DNA from: Bacteroidales bacterium
GTDB lineage: Bacteria > Bacteroidota > Bacteroidia > Bacteroidales > GCA-2711565
NCBI GenBank assembly: GCA_028280405.1
Contig: JANQLW010000087.1
Coordinates: 1 to 49,938, forward strand
Length of the DNA stretch: 49,938 nt
Reading direction: 5' to 3'
Shown: one piece after another, positions 7,348-15,117 of the stretch
How the letters are laid out: each line of letters opens with the position of its first letter
Numbering within the stretch: the stretch's first letter is position 1
The notes under the pieces: model-generated
What the model was told of the DNA's origin: nothing
The model's input: only the letters and a program-made list of their open reading frames with translations
The model's database searches: none
Program-made: the position numbers and the translations under genes

Positions 7348-7957
7348 ACTCAAGGTTTGTGGTATGAGAGATCAGGATAATGTTCAGGAATTAATTAAAT
7401 TAAGCCCTGATTTTATAGGATTCATCTTTCATGAAGGTTCTCCCCGGAATATCATTGAATTTCCGGGAATAAATATTCCTGAAAGTATTCATAAAACCGG
7501 AGTGTTTGTAAATAAGAGTGTCAATTATATCTTATCTGTTTGTAAAGACCATAATCTTAATTGTGTTCAGCTTCACGGACAAGAATCCCCCAACATTTGT
7601 AAACGAATCAAAAGTGAAGGCTTAAAAGTCATTAAAGCATTCAATATTAGAAAAGACTTTGATTTCAGCATATTAGGAGTTTATGAAAATTCATGTGATT
7701 ATCTCCTTTTTGATGCATTTGGAAAATATCCGGGAGGAAATAATATCACCTTTGATTGGGATATTTTCCAAGATTATAATGGCACTACTCCATTTTTACT
7801 TAGTGGAGGTATTAAACCTGAATTGCTTGATAAAATAAAAGCCATAAGCCACAAAAATTTTGCAGGAGTAGATATCAATAGCGGGTTTGAAGTCCAACCC
7901 GGATTAAAGAATATTGAATTAATAAAGAAATTTAAAGATGAATTATTTAGCAGATAA
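7340..7957 (+). CDS. trpF: Phosphoribosylanthranilate isomerase
   Basis: The 205-residue TIM-barrel isomerase carries the expected general base Cys7 (KLKVCGMR) and general acid Asp125 (LLFDAFGKYPGG). Other family motifs are VQLHGQE and LLSGGI near the C-terminal phosphate site, and FAGVDINSGFE. It overlaps trpC by 8 bp and trpB by 20 bp, the deepest overlap of the operon. Translation of trpB therefore begins within trpF. Confidence 0.94.
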   Translation: MLKLKVCGMRDQDNVQELIKLSPDFIGFIFHEGSPRNIIEFPGINIPESIHKTGVFVNKSVNYILSVCKDHNLNCVQLHGQESPNICKRIKSEGLKVIKAFNIRKDFDFSILGVYENSCDYLLFDAFGKYPGGNNITFDWDIFQDYNGTTPFLLSGGIKPELLDKIKAISHKNFAGVDINSGFEVQPGLKNIELIKKFKDELFSR

Positions 7958-9113
7958 GAACGGATTTTACGGAGAATTTGGAGGAGCCTACATTCCGGAA
8001 ATGCTCTATCATAATGTAAAAGAACTCAGAGATAATTATAAGCAAATCATCGATTCTGAAGAATTTCAGAATGAATTCAAATCAATATTAAGAAATTATG
8101 TAGGCAGACCAACACCCTTGTATTTAGCAAAAAATTTATCAGATAAATATAATACCAACATTTTCTTAAAGAGGGAAGATTTGAACCATACAGGAGCACA
8201 CAAAATAAATAATACTGTGGGACAGGTTTTATTGGCCAGACATTTAGGGAAAAAAAGAATTATTGCCGAAACAGGCGCTGGACAGCATGGGGTGGCTACA
8301 GCAACAGTTTGTGCTTTGATGGGCATGCAATGTATAGTTTATATGGGTGAGGTTGATATTCAAAGACAAGCTCCCAATGTTGCCCGAATGAAAATGCTGG
8401 GAGCAGAAGTTCGTCCTGCGACTACCGGAAGTAAAACGCTGAAAGATGCAGTGAATGAAGCTATCCGTGATTGGATAAAAAATCCTGAAGATACTTTTTA
8501 TATTATTGGCTCCGTGGTTGGTCCTCACCCCTATCCGAAAATGGTAGCCAGGTTTCAATCGGTCATAAGCGAAGAAATGATAGTTCAACTCGAAGAACAA
8601 TGTGGAAAGCGAAATCCGGATAAAGTTATTGCCTGTATAGGGGGAGGAAGTAATGCAGCCGGCGCATTTTATCATTATATAAATCGAAAAGAGGTGGAAT
8701 TAATAGCTGTAGAAGCTGATGGATTAGGCATAGAAAGCGGAAAAACTGCCTGCTCTACTCAGGCTGGGAGAACAGGGATTATTCATGGAAGTAAAACCTA
8801 TTTAATGCAAAATAAGGACGGACAAATTATCGAGCCTTATTCTATTTCAGCCGGACTGGATTATCCGGGTATTGGCCCTCTGCATGCTCATTTGTTTAAA
8901 AGCGGAAGGGCTAAGTTCTTAAAAGCTGCAGATCATGAAGCAATGGAAGCTGCATTTGAACTTACCAAATTGGAAGGAATTATTCCTGCGCTTGAATCAG
9001 CTCATGCATTAGCTGCATTGAAACAACTTAGTTTTGACAAAAAAGAATGTGTGGTAGTTAACCTGTCGGGAAGAGGAGATAAAGATATGGAAACTTACAT
9101 GAATGTCGAATAA
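7938..9113 (+). CDS. trpB: Tryptophan synthase beta chain
   Basis: The 391-residue PLP enzyme joins indole and serine. The PLP lysine is Lys89 in HTGAHKINNTVGQ. ETGAGQHGVATATVCALMGM is the substrate-binding loop and GGGSNAAGAF the phosphate-binding loop. The start FYGEFGGAYIPEML is that of the TrpB1 subfamily, which pairs with TrpA. The final SGRGDKDMETY is complete. The ATG lies 20 bp inside trpF, in agreement with the conserved N-terminus. Indole is channelled from TrpA, encoded immediately downstream with an 11-bp overlap. Confidence 0.97.
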   Translation: MNYLADKNGFYGEFGGAYIPEMLYHNVKELRDNYKQIIDSEEFQNEFKSILRNYVGRPTPLYLAKNLSDKYNTNIFLKREDLNHTGAHKINNTVGQVLLARHLGKKRIIAETGAGQHGVATATVCALMGMQCIVYMGEVDIQRQAPNVARMKMLGAEVRPATTGSKTLKDAVNEAIRDWIKNPEDTFYIIGSVVGPHPYPKMVARFQSVISEEMIVQLEEQCGKRNPDKVIACIGGGSNAAGAFYHYINRKEVELIAVEADGLGIESGKTACSTQAGRTGIIHGSKTYLMQNKDGQIIEPYSISAGLDYPGIGPLHAHLFKSGRAKFLKAADHEAMEAAFELTKLEGIIPALESAHALAALKQLSFDKKECVVVNLSGRGDKDMETYMNVE

Positions 9114-9897
9114 CGAATTAATAGAAATGAGTCGGATATCAAATATATTTAAAGAAAAAGAAAAGGTTCTAAATATTTATTTAACGGCAGGTTATCCAAA
9201 GTTGAATGATACGGTAGAAATAGTAAAAGAGCTGGATAATGCGGGAGTTGATTTAATAGAAATAGGCTTCCCCTTTTCGGATCCTTTAGCTGATGGAGAA
9301 ACGATACAGGAAAGCAGTAAAATAGCCATCGATAATGGAATGACGATTGACTTGTTGTTCAAGCAACTTAAAGAAATCAGAAAAACCTGTAATATTCCCA
9401 TTGTTTTAATGGGTTATTATAATCAGATACTCTACCATGGAGCAATAGATTTTTTCAAAAAAGCAAAAGAAATTGGAGTAGACGGATTTATTATACCGGA
9501 TATGCCTGTTGAAGAATATGAAAAAGAATACAAAAGTCTGTTTATTGAACTGGAACTAGATATGATATTTCTAATTACTCCTCAAAGTAGCGATGAACGT
9601 ATTTTGAAAATAGATGCTTCCACCTCAGGGTTTTTGTATGTAGTATCTTCCTATTCACTTACAGGAAGTAATAATGAGATCAGTGATCCCAGCATTGAAT
9701 ATTTTAACCGTATTAATAAGCTCCCGATAAAAAACTCTAAATTAATTGGTTTTGGAATTTCCGACAAAAACAGTTTTGACACTGTATGCCAATATGCTGA
9801 TGGAGCTATAATAGGGAGCGCTTTTATAAGGTCGTTAAAAGATTCTAATAATCTAAAGAAAAGCATACATCAATTTGTAAAACAAATAAGATCATGA
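9103..9897 (+). CDS. trpA: Tryptophan synthase alpha chain
   Basis: The 264-residue TIM barrel splits indole-glycerol phosphate into indole and glyceraldehyde phosphate. Catalytic Glu53 (LIEIGFPFSD) and Asp64 (PLADGETIQ) match Glu49 and Asp60 of the E. coli enzyme. Other motifs are MGYYNQILYHG, GFIIPDMPVEE and YVVSSYSLTG. An internal ATG at residue 9 would also give a good start, but the upstream ATG keeps the operon overlap. It ends in an ATGA overlap with the DAHP synthase gene. Confidence 0.95.
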   Translation: MSNNELIEMSRISNIFKEKEKVLNIYLTAGYPKLNDTVEIVKELDNAGVDLIEIGFPFSDPLADGETIQESSKIAIDNGMTIDLLFKQLKEIRKTCNIPIVLMGYYNQILYHGAIDFFKKAKEIGVDGFIIPDMPVEEYEKEYKSLFIELELDMIFLITPQSSDERILKIDASTSGFLYVVSSYSLTGSNNEISDPSIEYFNRINKLPIKNSKLIGFGISDKNSFDTVCQYADGAIIGSAFIRSLKDSNNLKKSIHQFVKQIRS

Positions 9898-10907
9898 TTA
9901 TACATTTATCAAAAGATATAACGGAAAAAGAGAAGAGCGCTTTATTGGCGAAACTTCAGGAATTAAATATAAAATCCAATCTGGTCAGTACCCAATTCAG
10001 GAATTATATTGTTGGAATTGCTTCCGATGACTTTGATATCAGAACCATTGGCAATTTAAGTGGAATAGATGATATCCACAGGGTATCCGATAACTATAAA
10101 ATGGTAAGTAGAAAATGGAAGGTGAACAATACCATTATAGATTTAGGGGATCATGTAAAAATTGGCGATAAGGAATTAAGTATTATGGCTGGACCATGTT
10201 CAATTGAAGGTGAAAAGCAAATTGAAAATACTGTTCAGCATCTGCTTGAAAATAACATAAAAATAATGAGGGGTGGTGTATTTAAACCCAGAAGTTCGCC
10301 ATATACTTTCCGCGGTTATGGAATCGACATTTTAAAATTGTTTTATAAACATTGTTCTGCAAACGGGATTAAAGTAATTACCGAAGTGATGCAGGTTTCT
10401 CAGGTTGAAGAAATGATTGACTATGTAGATATTTTTCAGGTAGGAGCCAGAAACTCTCAAAACTTTAACCTTTTGGATATTTTAGGAAAAGTAGATAAAC
10501 CGGTTCTTTTAAAAAGAGGTATTTCCGGAACCATAGAAGAACTTCTTTCTTCAGCCGAATATATTTTTGCCAATGGTAATGAGAAAATCATCCTTTGTGA
10601 AAGAGGCATCAGAACTTTTGAAAGAGCTTATAGAAACACACTGGATTTGAATGCAGTTCCTATTTTAAAAGATAAATCTCATTTGCCTGTAATTGTGGAT
10701 CCTTCTCATGGTATTGGTATCAGAAAGCATGTCAAAACGATGGCTCTTTCGGCTGTAATGAGCGGTGCCGATGGAATTATTGTTGAAGTACATCATAATC
10801 CGGAAATGGCTTTATCAGATGGCCATCAAAGTTTATACCACCAGCAAGCCTCTATAATGTATGAACAACTAAGGCTTACAAGAAAATTCATGACTGAAAA
10901 TTTATGA
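9894..10907 (+). CDS. aroF: 3-deoxy-7-phosphoheptulonate (DAHP) synthase, type I-beta
   Basis: The 337-residue enzyme condenses phosphoenolpyruvate and erythrose 4-phosphate, the first step towards chorismate. Residues about 1-70 form a ferredoxin-like regulatory domain of the Thermotoga type. The barrel follows with IMAGPCSIEGE (metal ligand Cys102), FKPRSSPYTFRGYG, QVGARNSQNF, LLKRGISGT, CERGIRTFE and VDPSHGIG plus EVHHNPE. The type I-beta architecture allows allosteric control through the N-terminal domain, but the effector cannot be read from sequence. As the last gene of the trp operon it couples supply of chorismate to tryptophan demand. The symbol follows common usage for this subfamily. 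Confidence 0.93.
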   Translation: MIIHLSKDITEKEKSALLAKLQELNIKSNLVSTQFRNYIVGIASDDFDIRTIGNLSGIDDIHRVSDNYKMVSRKWKVNNTIIDLGDHVKIGDKELSIMAGPCSIEGEKQIENTVQHLLENNIKIMRGGVFKPRSSPYTFRGYGIDILKLFYKHCSANGIKVITEVMQVSQVEEMIDYVDIFQVGARNSQNFNLLDILGKVDKPVLLKRGISGTIEELLSSAEYIFANGNEKIILCERGIRTFERAYRNTLDLNAVPILKDKSHLPVIVDPSHGIGIRKHVKTMALSAVMSGADGIIVEVHHNPEMALSDGHQSLYHQQASIMYEQLRLTRKFMTENL

Positions 10908-10924
10908 AAGAGCGACATAAAATC

Positions 10925-10968
10925 GGGGCGACGCCCCTAGGGGTGATGCCCCAAAGGGCGTCACCCCT
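10925..10968. repeat. Double REP palindrome at the end of the trp operon
   Basis: Two GC-rich palindromes stand back to back. The first is ggggcgacgcccc (10925-10937). The second (10939-10968) has arms AGGGGTGATGCCC and GGGCGTCACCCCT around CAAA, paired with one G-U. It fills the gap between the convergent DAHP synthase and RAYT genes, starting 18 bp after one stop and ending 5 bp before the other. The RNA hairpin could act as a 3'-end stabiliser or factor-dependent terminator; there is no T tract. Composition contrasts strongly with the AT-rich surroundings. Confidence 0.9.
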
Positions 10969-10972
10969 TATC

Positions 10973-11566
10973 CTACTCAATCAGCACCTTACCTATTAAG
11001 CCTTCTTCATGCATATCATTATGAAAATCAACAAAATCATCTTTTCCTCCAAACCAATCTAAAACATCATTTCTATTTAGAATTGTAGAATTATTACTTA
11101 ACAAAGATTGATAAGATGAAAATTTATACGTTCTAAACTCATGACATACTAAATGTTTGTATGGATTAAAGTGAATATAGAATATAAGTCGGGTAAAGTA
11201 GTTTTCTGATGGAATTTTTAAGCGACGAAAAGGTTTCAGAAATAAATTGCCACTTCTTGATTCCCTGGAATTAATTCGATAAGTGTAATCTTGTATCAAA
11301 TTTTTGAACTGCTCACTGAATTCACACAAGGGCGACACCCTTTGGGGCGTCGCCCCTTCATTTATTCTTATCAAAAAATGATAATGATTGGGTAATAAAG
11401 CATATGCAAAAATCTCACAAGTATGACTCACATATAATTCGAAAAGATTTAAGAAGTAAAAATAATCTTCCTCACAAAAGAATACATTTTCAAAATTGTT
11501 TCCTCTGTTGAAAATATGATAATAATTACCAGGGAGAATTGGTGTTCTAACATTTTTTGCTGGCAT
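10973..11566 (-). CDS. REP-associated tyrosine transposase (RAYT, Y1_Tnp family)
   Basis: The 197-residue HUH-type single-strand DNA nuclease belongs to the IS200-like Y1 family. The family start GNYYHIFNRGNN is followed by the HUH motif His61-Tyr62-His63 in LLPNHYHFLIRI. Tyr130 in the segment FYIHFNPYKH is the most likely catalytic tyrosine, with Tyr123 nearby as an alternative. The gene is flanked by REP palindromes (10925-10968 and 11645-11674) and carries a third inside its frame (11328-11358), encoding residues about 70-80, EGATPQRVSPL. Such proteins cut and join REP DNA and are domesticated, not self-mobile, because they lack the paired ends of an insertion sequence. Confidence 0.93.
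   Translation of the reverse strand: MPAKNVRTPILPGNYYHIFNRGNNFENVFFCEEDYFYFLNLFELYVSHTCEIFAYALLPNHYHFLIRINEGATPQRVSPLCEFSEQFKNLIQDYTYRINSRESRSGNLFLKPFRRLKIPSENYFTRLIFYIHFNPYKHLVCHEFRTYKFSSYQSLLSNNSTILNRNDVLDWFGGKDDFVDFHNDMHEEGLIGKVLIE
11328..11358. repeat. REP palindrome inside the RAYT coding sequence
   Basis: The sequence aagggcgacaccc, a ttt loop, then ggggcgtcgcccctt is a REP of the same family as those flanking the gene. It is read in frame by the transposase gene and codes for about ten residues directly after the HUH strand. It is slightly decayed compared with the intergenic copies: one base is missing from the G run and there is one mismatch. Confidence 0.85.
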
Positions 11567-11644
11567 ATTACAAAAATTAATTATTAGGATTCAAACATCT
11601 TATATTCATTTATTCCAAAATATGAAAAAAGTCCCTCTAAAAAA

Positions 11645-11674
11645 AGGGGCGACGCCCCAAAGGGCGTCACCCCT
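11645..11674. repeat. REP palindrome upstream of the RAYT gene
   Basis: Arms AGGGGCGACGCCC and GGGCGTCACCCCT flank CAAA. It lies 79 bp upstream of the RAYT start and 105 bp ahead of the tricorn-like gene, so the RAYT gene is bracketed by REPs. The rest of the 11567-11778 gap is AT-rich with no further feature. Confidence 0.9.
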
Positions 11675-11778
11675 GAATGTTTCCTAAAAAACTCTACCAA
11701 CTTAACAAAAAGATATACTATCCTGAATTCCGGCTTCTATCTTTTCCTTAAATTTACCTGAATCAAATATTACATTCT

Positions 11779-14700
11779 ATGAAAATTAAAATACTTTTAT
11801 TGTCTCTCCTATTCTCAGGCAGCTTATTTGCCCAGGGGACACAATTACTCAGACAACCGACGATTTCATCTGAAAGCATCGTTTTTGTTTATGCAAACGA
11901 TTTATGGAAAGTCGATCGAAATGGAGGAGAAGCTATTCGTTTAACTACAAATGAAGGTTATGAGTCGCTACCTCATTTTTCACACGATGAAAAATGGATT
12001 GCCTTTACAGCTCAATATGATGGGAATACTGATGTATATGTCATTCCCGCTGAAGGGGGATCACCCAAAAGATTGACCTGGCATCCCGGAGCAGATTTTG
12101 TCCAGGGGTGGACTCCTGAAGGTGAAGTTATGTTCCGCTCATCCAGAAAAGGGCATCCCACTCAAACAAATAAGTTTTATAAAGTAAGTCTTAATGGCGG
12201 ATTACCAAAAGATGTAGAAATTCCAAGAGCTGCTTATGGAGAAATATCTCCGGATGGAAAATATATAGCTTATACTCCTATTACCAGCTGGGATCCCGAA
12301 TGGAGAAATTACAGAGGTGGGCAAGCCATGCCAATTTGGATTGTGGATATGAAAACCAAAGATTTGGTCCGTACTCCTCAACTCGACAAAGAACGCCATT
12401 TGGACCCTGTTTGGTTCAACGATAAGATTTATTATCTATCTGAAAGAGATTACGCCAGTAATATCTGGTCATATGATCTAAACACAAAACAGGAAAAACA
12501 AATTACCTTCCACAAAAAATTTGACATAAAAAGTCTAGATGCCTGTAAAGATGCCATTGTATATGAACAAGGTGGCTATTTGCATTTACTTAAAAATGGT
12601 GAAGGGAAAGCGCAACAGCTTAATATTGTCATTAAAGGGGACATGAATTACTCCAGAATCCGCTGGCAAAATGTTAAGGGAGGTATGTTGGCCAATGCCA
12701 ATATTTCTCCAAATGGTAAAAGAGCTGTTTTTGAATATAGAGGTGAAATATTCACTGTACCAAAAGAAAAGGGTAGCTGGCGTAATATTACAAATTCTCC
12801 CGGCGTAGCAGACCGTTATCCGATCTGGTCGCCAAAAGGAGGGCATATCGCATGGTTCTCTGATGAAAGTGGGAACTATAAATTAATGCTTGCCGATCAA
12901 TTTGGGAATAATGTTGAAGAAATAGATTTACCTAATCCTACTTTCTATTTTACACCCGACTGGTCACCTGATGAAAAATACATAGCCTATACCGATACCG
13001 ATTACAATATCTGGATCATCAATATGGATACCAGAGATGTAACCAAGGCTGATACAGACAGATATGCCCATCCAAACCGGGCAATGAACCCTGTTTGGTC
13101 ACCTGACAGCAAATGGATCACTTATGCGAAACAATTGGAAAACAGTTTTAAAGCAATTTTTGCTTATAATATTGAAACAGGACAAAGGTTACAATTAACT
13201 GATGGCTTAGCGGATGCTAAATCGCCTGTATGGGATCAAAGTGGAAACTACATTTACTTTCTTGCTTCAACGAATTACGGTTTACAAACCGGATGGCTGG
13301 ATATGAGTTCGTATGATCCGGAAGCAACATATAATTTGTATTGCATGATCCTGAACAAAAAAACCCCTTCTCCATATCTTGAGAAGAGTGATGAAGAAGA
13401 GGTTAAAAAAATGTCGGATAATGAAAAAGCTAAACCGACTACAAAGAAAAAATCTAAAAAGGCTAAAAAATCAGCAGCCAAAACAGAATCTAAAGAAGAA
13501 AAAGTCGTAAAAATAGATACGGATAATATTGCTTTCAGAACGATTCCTCTAAAATTAAAATCAGGAAATTATACGGGTTTAGTTGCAGGGCCTGAAAATT
13601 ATGTATTTGTTGCTGAAAGAGGAGGAATGTTTGGTTTCAAATTGTTGAAATATGATCTCAAAAAGCTAAAGTCATCTGAATACGTGAGCGGGTGTTCTGC
13701 AGCAGTGAGTTCTTCAAATGCTAAATTCATGCTTTACAGAAAAGGCAGTAACTGGACGATCACGTCTACAAAGTCAAAGCCATCCAAGTCCACTAAATCG
13801 TTAAAAATAAATATTAAAACTAAAATTGATCCAAAAGCCGAATATCATCAGATCTTTAGAGAAGGCTGGCGTTATATGAGAGACTTCCTGTATGTAAACA
13901 ATGTTCATGGAGCTCCATGGGACAAAGTATATGAATGGTACTCTCCATGGATAGATCACGTACGTCATCGTACCGACTTAAATTATGTAGTAGATATTAT
14001 GAGTGGAGAGGTTGCAGTTGGGCACTCTTATGTTTCGGGAGGAGATATGCCCAAAATTTCCTCTGTATCTATAGGGTTATTAGGTTGTGATTTAGTTGAA
14101 GATAACGGTTATTATAAAATTGAAAAAATTTATACTTCTGAAAGTTGGAATCCTGGTTTACAGGCCCCATTAGCTATGCCGGGTATTGAAATAAAAGAAG
14201 GAGATTATTTATTAGCTGTAAATGGAAATGTATTAACTGCTGATATCAATCCTTATAGTTTATTTGAACAAACTACCGGTACATCAACCAGCATAAAAGT
14301 AAATTCCAAACCTGATTTATCATCAGCAAAAGAAATCATTGTAAAACCTGTTAGCAGTGAACGCGGTTTACGAACTATGGCCTGGATAGAAAACAATAGA
14401 AGAATTGTAGACAAACTATCAAATGGGAAATTAGCCTATGTTTATTTGCCCAATACTTCTACTTCCGGGTTCAGATCATTCAACAGATATTATTTTGCAC
14501 AACAGAATAAAAAAGGGGTAATTCTGGATGAAAGAAATAATGGAGGGGGTTCTGCTGCCGATTATATGATTGATGTTCTATCACGTCCATTGTTTGGATA
14601 TTTTAATAGTAAAGCAAATGATAACAGGCCATGGACTACTCCAATGGCCGGATTATGGGGTCCAAAAGTTATGATCATCAATGAACGTGCAGGTTCCGGA

Positions 14701-15060
14701 GGTGATTTACTTCCCTATATGTTTAAAAAAGCAAAACTTGGGCCATTAGTTGGAACCCGTACCTGGGGTGGATTAGTTGGAACCTGGGATACTCCGAGAT
14801 TTATTGATGGTGGACGCATGGTGGCACCTCGTGGAGGATTCTTCGATACTGATGGAAATTGGGCTGTTGAAGGTGAAGGCGTTGCTCCTGATATTGAAGT
14901 GATCCAGGATCCCAAATTAGTTCTTCAGGGCATAGACCCACAGCTTGTGAAATCAGTTGAAAAAGCAATGAAAATGCTGAAGACACAGGAATTCAAACTA
15001 AAACCTGAACCACCAGCACCTATCCGTTCCAAGCGGCCAAAAGGATTTAAGATTAACTAA
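11779..15060 (+). CDS. Tricorn-like S41 family protease
   Basis: The 1093-residue protein has a signal peptide (MKIKILLLSLLFSGSLFAQG). About 500 residues of beta-propeller repeats follow, with many SPDGKYIAY-like and WSPDxKWIxY blades. A lysine-rich low-complexity linker (about 545-580) precedes the C1 domain, which has a candidate catalytic His in NNVHGAPWDKV. A PDZ-like region follows (about 760-850), and then the S41 domain with NERAGSGGDLLPY, where Ser973 is the nucleophile. Domain order matches archaeal tricorn, which trims oligopeptides. The signal peptide places this one in the periplasm or outside. The M28 peptidase gene next door could take over its products. Length agrees with bacterial tricorn homologues. 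Confidence 0.93.
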   Translation: MKIKILLLSLLFSGSLFAQGTQLLRQPTISSESIVFVYANDLWKVDRNGGEAIRLTTNEGYESLPHFSHDEKWIAFTAQYDGNTDVYVIPAEGGSPKRLTWHPGADFVQGWTPEGEVMFRSSRKGHPTQTNKFYKVSLNGGLPKDVEIPRAAYGEISPDGKYIAYTPITSWDPEWRNYRGGQAMPIWIVDMKTKDLVRTPQLDKERHLDPVWFNDKIYYLSERDYASNIWSYDLNTKQEKQITFHKKFDIKSLDACKDAIVYEQGGYLHLLKNGEGKAQQLNIVIKGDMNYSRIRWQNVKGGMLANANISPNGKRAVFEYRGEIFTVPKEKGSWRNITNSPGVADRYPIWSPKGGHIAWFSDESGNYKLMLADQFGNNVEEIDLPNPTFYFTPDWSPDEKYIAYTDTDYNIWIINMDTRDVTKADTDRYAHPNRAMNPVWSPDSKWITYAKQLENSFKAIFAYNIETGQRLQLTDGLADAKSPVWDQSGNYIYFLASTNYGLQTGWLDMSSYDPEATYNLYCMILNKKTPSPYLEKSDEEEVKKMSDNEKAKPTTKKKSKKAKKSAAKTESKEEKVVKIDTDNIAFRTIPLKLKSGNYTGLVAGPENYVFVAERGGMFGFKLLKYDLKKLKSSEYVSGCSAAVSSSNAKFMLYRKGSNWTITSTKSKPSKSTKSLKINIKTKIDPKAEYHQIFREGWRYMRDFLYVNNVHGAPWDKVYEWYSPWIDHVRHRTDLNYVVDIMSGEVAVGHSYVSGGDMPKISSVSIGLLGCDLVEDNGYYKIEKIYTSESWNPGLQAPLAMPGIEIKEGDYLLAVNGNVLTADINPYSLFEQTTGTSTSIKVNSKPDLSSAKEIIVKPVSSERGLRTMAWIENNRRIVDKLSNGKLAYVYLPNTSTSGFRSFNRYYFAQQNKKGVILDERNNGGGSAADYMIDVLSRPLFGYFNSKANDNRPWTTPMAGLWGPKVMIINERAGSGGDLLPYMFKKAKLGPLVGTRTWGGLVGTWDTPRFIDGGRMVAPRGGFFDTDGNWAVEGEGVAPDIEVIQDPKLVLQGIDPQLVKSVEKAMKMLKTQEFKLKPEPPAPIRSKRPKGFKIN

Positions 15061-15070
15061 TATATTTTAG

Positions 15071-15107
15071 AGAAGTACTTGCCCTGGCAGGTACTTCTTC
15101 TTTTTAA
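15071..15107 (+). terminator. Intrinsic terminator after the tricorn-like gene
   Basis: AGAAGTACTTGCC (15071-15083) pairs with GGCAGGTACTTCT, 13 bp with one G-U and a minimal loop, followed by a T-rich tract to about 15106. It begins 10 bp after the stop codon and ends just ahead of the next ATG at 15118, so part of the M28 gene's expression may come from read-through. Confidence 0.8.
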
Positions 15108-15117
15108 AACTTTACCC

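Noticed and set aside
8244..8675. 143-codon open frame antisense to trpB
   Set aside because: Composition is rich in Cys, His and Ser without any fold pattern, and the sense strand encodes an unmistakable TrpB.
10925..11674. RAYT region as a complete mobile IS200/IS605 insertion sequence
   Set aside because: There are no IS-type subterminal hairpins with cleavage sites at defined ends. The flanking palindromes recur alone elsewhere, as REPs do.
15079..15117. TTG start for the secreted M28 peptidase
   Set aside because: The added residues come from the terminator hairpin of the preceding gene; ATG 15118 gives a standard signal peptide.
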